Source: Phoronis australis (taxonomy: Eukaryota > Phoronida > Phoronidae). Taken from it: a stretch of DNA of 64,000 bases. The position numbers were made by a program, and so were the translations under genes. A model generated the notes under the pieces. That model was not told the DNA's origin, did not search any database, and was given only the letters and a program-made list of their open reading frames with translations. The stretch is taken from assembly GCA_002633005.1 (NCBI GenBank), contig NMRA01000417.1:140158-204157 (forward strand), in the 5' to 3' direction. Within the stretch, counting starts at the first letter, position 1. Each line of letters starts with the position of its first letter. Positions 59,801-64,000 of the stretch are shown in pieces.

Positions 59801-62772
59801 TATTTCACAGATTGGATATTCTGGTCTGTGATAAGTGCTCTTTTCCAACAGCTGCCTGTTATTTGCTAAAGCGTAGGTCGCGCTTGCCCATTTAGTAGAC
59901 TTTGAAAGGAGTTTTCAAATTTTCTTCCGAACTTATGAGAGTGTCGATGGTCACAACATTATTTTGTTTCAGAGAACTGGATTGGAAAATTCTTTTTCAT
60001 ATAAGTTAATAGGCCAACACTGGATATGGTATCCTTTTGAATTATGCATGCTATTTTGAAAAAATTTGCAGTTTGCTCAGGAATTTTTACCATCCTGAGT
60101 ATGTGTACTGGCTACTTGGTACAGGTTTATCACAATGTAAGTGCATTATAAAGTCTGAAAAAGGCGAAGTGGGGTGAAGAATTAAAGCTTGCTACCATGT
60201 CTTGGATGTTAGCTGGGTCTGAAGAAGAGGAGTTGGGGGCAGACTGAACCGGGTTACCAGGTCCGGGATATTAGTTGGATCAGAAGAGGAGGAGTTACGG
60301 ATAGAACAGAAGCAGGCTGCCGGGACTGGAATGTACATTAATTTTGTTCCAAGCTGGAGGTCTTGATGGTATAGTGGGTGGAGACTAGGATGTAAGTTAG
60401 GTCCTAATAAGTGTTGACTGAGCAGTGACAACTGTAGTGTAAACTGGGGAGAAGTAGGATAACATGAGTAAACACACGGTGACCGTTATGGTGTAGTGGT
60501 TAGTTGTGAGTAAGGTGAATGGATGATAAAATGGTACAACTGGCTATTTCAGCGCATTCGTCGAGAGTACCTGCATCATCCAAATGAAAGGCTGCAAGTT
60601 CAATTAGCTGAAGCACAGAAGACTATTGAGGTGATCAAGAAACAGTTGGAACTATTAACAGGGCAGGAGGGGAAGCAAGAACCTGCGAATACTTCTACAC
60701 AGGTGAGGAGTAGTGGTCACTGCCAGGGGTCAGGACAGTTGGTACTACTGGCAGTGAAAGGGGAATGTGGTCTGAGTTAGGGATCTGGCCTGTTGTTATT
60801 GTTTGCAATGAAGGGGGCATGGTCACACACGTGGTGACACTGTTGTTATGGTTCGCAGTGACGGGGAGGGAATGGCTAGAGTCTATTTTTTGCGCCCACA
60901 TATATATATGTCAGGGCTTGGAATTTTCCGCGGAAACGCAGATTTCCGCTTTTTTCAAATGTTCTTTCCGCGTATTTTATAATATTTCCGTCCGACGTCC
61001 GTCCGGCGTCCGCTGCTCTGTCTCCAAAACGCCTTGACGTATGTTCATAAAATTTTGCACATATGTTTTGTTCCGTGGATGGGATGGCGCGAACGAACTT
61101 TCAGATGGATCCGACTACCGGTGTGCCCCCTAGTGGCAATTTTATTTTCTTTACGTTTGCCTCTAGCTTCAAAAGTCCTAAACGGGTTTTCATAAAATTT
61201 GTTATACAGGCACCTATTAGTAAGATGATGCTATCCTCCCGTTTTCATATGGATTTGATGTAGTTTGTGCCACCTAGTGACCACTTTTACTGTTTTTTTG
61301 CGTCCACCCCTCTATCAACCAAAGTGGGATGTATGTTCTTACTATGAAGTGGACGGCAGATGATGATTTTCCAACGGTTTTGACTACTGTGGCGCCTCCT
61401 AGTGGCAGTTTTGTTTTTTTTGCGCTTATGGCTGTATCCCCTAAACTGGTCGGATGATCTTTACTAAATTTAGTAAATGTATTTATATGATGTTAACAAC
61501 AGAGGGCGACGACTTTCAGACGGATCTGAGTACTGGTGTGCCACCTAGTGGCAATTTTATTTTTTTTTACGTTTACCTCTGTATGTTCAAAGGTACTCTA
61601 CGTATTTTCATAAAATTTGGCATACAGGCATCTGTTAATGAGGTGACGATTTCACTTTGTTTTCAGATGTATTTGACCTAGTGGCCATTTTGACTGTTTT
61701 CAAGTCTGTTTTTTGGCGTCCAGTCATCTATCAACCAAACCGTTTTCAGGTTAATTGTGAAAATTTGCATGTATGTTTTTATTATGAAGCGGATGGCTGA
61801 TGATGATTTTCCAACGAGTTTGACTACTGTGGCGCTTCCTAGTGGCAGTTTTTTTTGTGGTCAGTCAATGCTCTTGACTGTTGTTTCTAGTGAGAGTAAA
61901 CGGGGAGTGGTCAGTCAGTTTTCTGGATTATTATCACTATTTACAATGAAGGGGGAGTGGTCATGTTCAGGTGTTGGGACAGTTGTTACAGTTGCCAGCT
62001 CATCTTGACATGTTGATGATGTCTCCTCCCTTGTGTTTCAGTTGTCCAGTCCAAGTACTGGCTCCAGTACAACGTCACAGTCACCTGACTATTCAAGCCA
62101 TGCTGATAATGCCTTCTTGTCGCCAACTGCCAATCACTCATCAAACTTCCAGATTGTCTACGCCCCTGTACCTTGGGTGAGTTCCTGGTCTTGTTTAAGT
62201 GTTGTGGTTTCAATATGAAGCAAGTTCCAACGCATCATGTTGTAGGTTGGGAGAGTTATACTAATGGCAGTAACACAAAGAATCTTTTGTATCTGTCTCT
62301 TTATTGATGAAGTATTTGCTTGACTAACCTTATAATTTTCTGTGGTGGTATACCTAGCCATTGACTTAATCATGTTATGAGCCGATATGTGAACATTTCG
62401 TCAACAAATGACTTTTTCAGTAGAATGCTGAATGACTACAGCAAAGCTAGATGTGATCATACACAAAGGAATAATCTTGAATGCTTGTTTGAGTGTTGTC
62501 TTGTTTCCACATATTTGGTTGGTATGAGAGGGAAGCCTTATCATCTTGTACACTTAGCCTAGTGTTGTACTGTTTCCTTGCAGGGAGGTAGTCGCGGCGG
62601 GTTCCATCAGAAGTCACCGTCCATGCCTGAGACATTCTACTCGACCGAAGAAGCCCGTGATGCGTCAGTCATGCGTTCCCATTCAGACGTGACGCGTAGT
62701 ACGTCCAATCAGCTGTTCACTTCAACTTATGAACCAACGAAGGAAGAGACCGTAGCTCAACAGAAAGTGACG
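44773..62772 (+). CDS. ARHGEF11/ARHGEF12-like PDZ-RhoGEF, 5' half of gene (8 exons seen, continues past window)
   Basis: Eight exons at 44773-44874, 51256-51305, 57137-57194, 57861-57958, 59270-59350, 60553-60702, 62042-62176 and 62584-62772 have AG acceptors and GT donors and join in one open frame of about 287 codons. The first four encode a PDZ domain very close to that of vertebrate LARG/PDZ-RhoGEF, followed by an RITGPQP segment like one after the PDZ of PDZ-RhoGEF. In this family the PDZ binds C-termini of plexin-B and other receptors. A downstream RGSL domain binds G-alpha-12/13, and DH-PH activates RhoA at the plasma membrane. None of those later domains is in the window. It is a single family member, so 11 versus 12 cannot be assigned. 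The first base of the 44773 exon completes a codon begun in an upstream exon, so the N-terminus lies further left. Confidence 0.93.
44875..45667. other. Intron sequence, nothing recognised
   Basis: Intronic DNA after the first PDZ exon, without recognised elements. Confidence 0.6.
45668..46575 (+). repeat. Repeat A, diverged copy truncated at its 3' end
   Basis: Begins CACCCACATATTTATATGAT and shows monomers with CCCTCTAGTGGC, GCCACCTGCTGATC and GCCATCTAATGGCC. It stops at CCCATAGAAGCACACA, where the LTR retroelement remnant begins. The usual terminal hairpin is missing, so the junction is an old deletion or insertion breakpoint. Confidence 0.75.
46576..46740 (-). pseudogene. Start of reverse transcriptase region, truncated
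   Basis: The minus frame reads LSHLHVDQQHSLQSLL and then NVLFHDVIVGDAETVEQHPY, the conserved lead-in to Gypsy reverse transcriptases (HD.VGDA...Q.PYR). The frame then runs into repeat A, so palm motifs and RNase H are absent. Its place downstream of integrase is the evidence for inverted pol order. Confidence 0.75.
47011..48814 (-). pseudogene. Protease-like region and integrase pseudogene
   Basis: The 48814-47738 frame has a region before the integrase with LLEGVVPLSEF and GNDVMGSNV, typical of Gypsy elements with this gene order. The H2C2 zinc-binding part follows with RRHFFWPG and CRTCHVCQ; its His part is partly in another frame near 47900. Past a further break, 47578-47387 and 47460-47011 carry the core (TDQ...; SSAYHPESQGALERFHQT with the catalytic Glu). 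The chain ends with a post-core segment. Several frameshifts show it is dead. Confidence 0.82.
48780..49941 (-). pseudogene. Gag polyprotein pseudogene with CCHC zinc knuckle
   Basis: An ATG at 49941 starts MDVDNFF... in a first frame. A shift near 49790 leads to a Glu/Lys/Leu-rich coiled segment. Another shift near 49475 leads into a helical capsid-like region (FFQCFEKVAVLVEW..., VEFCRELEIWLDKW). Last comes one CCHC knuckle CHYCKTSGHLIANC (C-x2-C-x4-H-x4-C) near 48880. Gag packages the element RNA. At least two frameshifts make this copy non-functional. Confidence 0.82.
50221..50237 (-). other. Primer-binding-site-like sequence of the LTR element
   Basis: The minus strand reads TGGGGGCCAGTCCGGGA, close to a tRNA-Pro complementary primer site (two differences from TGGGGGCTCGTCCGGGA). 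It lies between the putative 5' LTR (above 50240) and the Gag start at 49941, where such a site is expected. Confidence 0.6.
50601..51240. repeat. Intron sequence with dispersed repeat 'F', copy 2 (inverted)
   Basis: About 50985-51185 is the reverse complement of the 32555-32730 repeat (TATAGCCCCTCGTGCAAAAG). The part nearer the LTR element shows nothing certain; part of it may belong to the LTR. Confidence 0.5.
51256..51305 (+). CDS. RhoGEF exon: PDZ domain, helix A and following strand
   Basis: A 50-base exon after CCAATAG and before GTAAGA. With the split Asn codon it encodes GAAARAGVQQGDKIIK, the small-residue helix and GD turn typical of PDZ domains, matching the corresponding LARG segment. 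It ends on a codon boundary. It lies about 6.4 kb after the previous exon, with the intervening intron largely filled by an antisense LTR retroelement remnant. Confidence 0.92.
51306..52368. other. Intron sequence, nothing recognised
   Basis: AT-rich intronic DNA with no exon or shared repeat. Confidence 0.5.
52369..52866 (-). CDS. Hypothetical antisense exon or ORF in a RhoGEF intron
   Basis: A 165-codon minus-strand frame opens at ATG 52866, five bases after an acceptor-like CTGTTACAG (with a CTAAC branch-like word upstream). A possible donor ACG|GTACCT-like site lies near 52466. The translation has six Cys in its first 130 codons (TCPGPDSCLTYYSEY, YVCQLKPVIY, GPSCKNVFECEENNTN), putative N-glycosylation sites and no low complexity, unlike the random frames nearby. 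I do not recognise a family. It could be an exon of a nested secreted protein gene, a retrocopy fragment or chance. Confidence 0.35.
   Translation of the reverse strand: MTSYSESVDVTCPGPDSCLTYYSEYTHRTGDLHIEGVYLQKELAIKNHHSTQLGQSQRKQYNKTVKYVCQLKPVIYLTGLVVDTTLPPTYSQEVRQAKNSPVETYKSALIVKVEGPSCKNVFECEENNTNVPTYLGRLNMTGAGQYYTQCCLNIGQGIPWPCIKS
52900..57136. other. Intron sequence, no further gene recognised
   Basis: Includes the third copy of the 4060 repeat at about 56165-56330 (GTAAACACAACTGATACAGA). Nothing else was supported. Confidence 0.5.
56165..56330 (+). repeat. Dispersed repeat, copy of the 4060 family
   Basis: GTGTAAACACAACTGATACA, GCTGACACC and GCAGTTGATAAACTT parallel 4070-4170 in order and orientation. 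Confidence 0.55.
57137..57194 (+). CDS. RhoGEF exon: PDZ domain, VNGT strand and peptide-contacting helix B
   Basis: Follows TTTTTCAG and ends before GTACGT. It encodes VNGTLVTNSNHREVVKLIK, including the helix-B His (SNH) that in class I PDZ domains reads the ligand Ser/Thr at position -2. It leaves one base for the next exon. Similarity to the vertebrate family across this short exon is nearly complete, which indicates strong constraint in an otherwise repeat-filled region. Confidence 0.92.
57195..57860. other. Intron, nothing recognised
   Basis: Short intron between two PDZ exons without shared repeats. Confidence 0.6.
57861..57958 (+). CDS. RhoGEF exon: last PDZ strand and post-PDZ linker
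   Basis: Starts after TGTCTTCCAG; with the split Ser codon it reads GSYVALTLHGKPSG, the final PDZ strand. A polar linker ending in RITGPQPVD follows before GTAAGT. The ITGP motif resembles the segment after the PDZ domain of PDZ-RhoGEF, and this is the best hint for ARHGEF11-like rather than ARHGEF12-like ancestry. It ends on a codon boundary. Confidence 0.92.
57959..59269. other. Intron, nothing recognised
   Basis: No exon or repeat. A 110-codon frame at 58116-58448 has no splice support or domain. Confidence 0.55.
59270..59350 (+). CDS. RhoGEF exon: charged helical linker
   Basis: Exactly 27 codons between TTCATAG and GTAAGT, encoding a Glu/Lys-rich amphipathic segment (AEKEREFESQKILTTK...). 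It corresponds in position to the family's conserved helical element between PDZ and RGSL. Both ends fall on codon boundaries. The donor is immediately followed by a tandem minisatellite whose units repeat the donor-proximal sequence (59351 to about 59690). Confidence 0.9.
59351..59690 (+). repeat. Minisatellite starting at a splice donor, about 75-base units
   Basis: Units begin GTAAGTTGGGTCAGAAGGGG (at the donor), then GTGCAAGTTGGGTCGAAAGG, GTGCAAGTTGGGTCACAGGG and GTGCAAGTTGGGTCTGAAGG. Each continues with GGAGTTGA/GAGTTGAAGGAG and GGTTATG-like words. A related stretch lies at about 60195-60440 in the same intron. Confidence 0.75.
59691..60552. other. Remainder of intron
   Basis: Contains diverged minisatellite-like units at about 60195-60440 (TTAGCTGGGTCTGAAGAAGA, TTAGTTGGATCAGAAGAGGA, GTAAGTTAGGTCCTAATAAG). 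Confidence 0.6.
60553..60702 (+). CDS. RhoGEF exon: coiled-coil linker
   Basis: Fifty codons between CTATTTCAG and GTGAGG. The peptide RIRREYLHHPNERLQVQLAE continues with AQKTIEVIKKQLELL, a heptad-like coiled coil matching the family's helical linker (LARG has a comparable NRTP...L.EA.K...Q.EQL pattern). It then becomes a Gln/Glu/Thr-rich tail. Both ends fall on codon boundaries, so it could be skipped without a frameshift. Confidence 0.9.
60893..61855 (+). repeat. Repeat A copy, 5' part, carrying a hAT-like fragment, 3' truncated
   Basis: The 5' palindrome GCGCCCACATATATATATG is cut by the fragment at 60912-60990. It then continues with GTCCGCTGCTCTGTCTCCAA and monomers CCCCCTAGTGGC, CACCTAGTGACC, CCTCCTAGTGGC, CACCTAGTGGC, GACCTAGTGGCC and CTTCCTAGTGGC. 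It stops at about 61855 without the terminal hairpin. Confidence 0.82.
60912..60990 (+). mobile_element. Left-end fragment of the hAT-like element
   Basis: CAGGGCTTGGAATTTTCCGC and the following 55 bases match 23522-23600 closely, then switch abruptly to repeat A sequence. Its CAGGG terminus matches the inverse of the right end at 24010-24022, supporting the element boundary. Confidence 0.75.
62042..62176 (+). CDS. RhoGEF exon: Ser/Thr-rich disordered segment
   Basis: Forty-five codons between TGTGTTTCAG and GTGAGT, rich in Ser, Thr and Pro (LSSPSTGSSTTSQSPDYSS) and ending in APVPW. No domain is evident. It corresponds to the disordered stretch before the RGSL domain in the family. The exon call rests on splice sites, codon-boundary phase and an open frame continuous with its neighbours. 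Confidence 0.82.
62584..62772 (+). CDS. RhoGEF exon: Ser/Thr-rich segment, last exon in window
   Basis: Sixty-three codons after CCTTGCAG and before GTAGGT. It encodes a polar disordered stretch with GGSRGGFHQKSPSMPETFYS and many Ser/Thr and Glu. Both ends fall on codon boundaries. I found no later exon in the last 1.2 kb, so the RGSL, DH and PH exons must lie beyond base 64000. Confidence 0.85.
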
Positions 62773-63469
62773 GTAGGTGTCACTACTAGTTAGTGAGAGA
62801 ATGATGTTCATTAGGACTGTTCCAGCAAAATCTGTATGGGAGGGGGAGACGGCAGTTGAAGCAAAAATTAATGGGTGGTTGTCTTCTGAAGGAAATTTAA
62901 ATTATGAGTGGTCCTTATTGAAAGAAGTAAGTTGCCTGGTGGTGTTTTTTGTCCCATAATAGTAGTCAGGTGGGTATTTTCAGCCAAACACGGATCTCAA
63001 TACCCTCTCAGTAAACTTCAAAACTCACCAAAAATTCACTTAGCATATACCCGAAACTCTCCAAGAACAAGACAAGCCCATGTTACTAGTGTACGAGAAT
63101 GCCATATGTACACTATGCCATTACTCGAGTCATGGGCAACTTGATTACAGCCACATGTTGTACAGTTATATTAGAATGAAAATTACTGCAACACTAAACT
63201 GGCGTTAATGCATCTAAGAAAATTGTTGAATTTTTAAATAAAAAGTATGAGGAGTCAGGTAGATAAGTTCCAATATTCACTTGACATAGCAGCCTAAAAG
63301 CATTCGTGGAAACACTGAGATTCATAGATTTATGAAATTGAAAAAATCGTTTTGACAGTACAGAAACACCTGGTGGACAGTCACCTGGCGGCTGCCTAAA
63401 GTATTGCTCACAGGTGTCTTTGAACAACAAGTTTCTGGTAACTGACATGAGTTGTGATCTCACATGGAA
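62773..63469. other. Intron, nothing recognised
   Basis: No exon seen. The 127-codon minus frame at 63194-63577 has no splice support or domain. Confidence 0.55.
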
Positions 63470-64000
63470 TTTTTCTGCACCCATAAAAACTTTTGTGGTC
63501 GCATATAGTCGGCATTCCATTTGTCGCTCTGTCAGTGGCGTTATCATTTCTTGTCCGTCAGTTACCTTAAGAACCACTTGGCTGGCAGATCATGATGAAA
63601 TTTGGTATAGAGTTACTTGGCACCAGTCGATTTTCGGACGGATTTGGCTACCTCGGTAACCCATGTTGGTTGTTTGTTTTTTGACAAGCTATTCCTTGTG
63701 CGTAAATTATCTCAAAACTGTTTGACAGATCATGATGAAATTCAATACAGAGGTTGGTATGCGAGAATGCGCCGGCACCAGTCAATTTTTGGACAGATTC
63801 AACTACTGTGGCACCCCATTAGTTTTTGACTACTCAAGTCATTCCTTGTCCGTCTATTATGTTGAAACCGCTTAACATAATGACAGAGATAGATGGTGGG
63901 GATGTGCCGGCACCTGCCGATTTTCGGTCACATTTGGCTACCGTAGCACCCCCTGTTGGCCTTTTATTTTTTGACAAGATAGGCTGATTTATCTCCAAAA
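63470..64000 (+). repeat. Tandem ~135-155-base monomers distantly resembling repeat A
   Basis: GGCACCAGTCGATTTTCGGA (63619), GGCACCAGTCAATTTTTGGA (63775) and GGCACCTGCCGATTTTCGGT (63909) recur at about 134-156-base spacing. Each is followed by a TTTGGCTACC/TTCAACTACTGTGGCACC word, like repeat A's GATTTTCCGAC...GACTACTGTGGCGCC. It continues past the window. Confidence 0.7.

Noticed and set aside
63194-63577. 127-codon minus-strand frame
   Set aside because: It extends into the tandem repeat at the window end and has no domain. Likely chance.
1-64000. tRNA, rRNA and CRISPR arrays
   Set aside because: No cloverleaf with A/B boxes, rRNA core or regularly spaced short direct repeats with unique spacers was found. 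The regular repeats seen are ~150-base monomers or minisatellites.

Overview
Organism and setting. The window is animal (metazoan) nuclear DNA, roughly 60% A+T, with GT-AG introns of several kilobases, two assembly gaps and a heavy load of decayed transposons. It carries the 5' half of a PDZ-containing Rho guanine-nucleotide exchange factor of the ARHGEF11/ARHGEF12 (PDZ-RhoGEF/LARG) type together with Penelope-like, mariner, hAT-like, THAP-bearing and integrase-before-RT LTR elements. That mix suits a non-vertebrate animal, probably marine, but the species cannot be fixed from the sequence. No bacterial genes, operons, tRNA, rRNA or CRISPR were seen. Layout. 1-19 kb: no host exon recognised. 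It holds an inverted, multiply nested transposon cluster (6468-11844), a terminal-inverted-repeat element with GGGCGGTTAA-type subterminal repeats (13234-14659) and a dead mariner copy (14811-16044). 19-25 kb: two candidate upstream coding exons (19044-19195 and 24771-24857) that splice in frame with each other, separated by a full-length copy of the dominant repeat ('repeat A') that itself carries a Penelope-like insertion. 25-44 kb: non-coding DNA, a 791-base gap in another repeat A copy, a head-joined pair of Penelope-like 3' ends (37235-38266) and a TTAA-bounded element with a frameshifted THAP zinc finger (40886-42536). 44.8-62.8 kb: eight confidently read exons of the RhoGEF on the + strand, covering the PDZ domain, a linker, a charged helical segment and a Ser/Thr-rich region. 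The RGSL, DH and PH domains must lie beyond the right edge. An LTR retrotransposon remnant lies antisense in the first PDZ intron (46576 to about 50600). Its order is Gag, protease-like region, integrase, then the start of reverse transcriptase. 63.5-64 kb: a repeat with monomers resembling those of repeat A. What stands out. Repeat A occurs about nine times. It has a 5' palindrome, short subterminal inverted repeats, a 3' terminal hairpin, about 150-base monomers in a three-monomer higher-order pattern, and a T/T insertion site without evident target duplication. I read it as a Helentron/Helitron2-derived non-autonomous (HINE-like) element. The Penelope-like remnants carry hammerhead-ribozyme-like cores. 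These two, the reconstructable nesting history at 6.5-11.8 kb and the inverted pol order of the LTR element are the most interesting observations. All functional statements are from reading the sequence; no database search was run.
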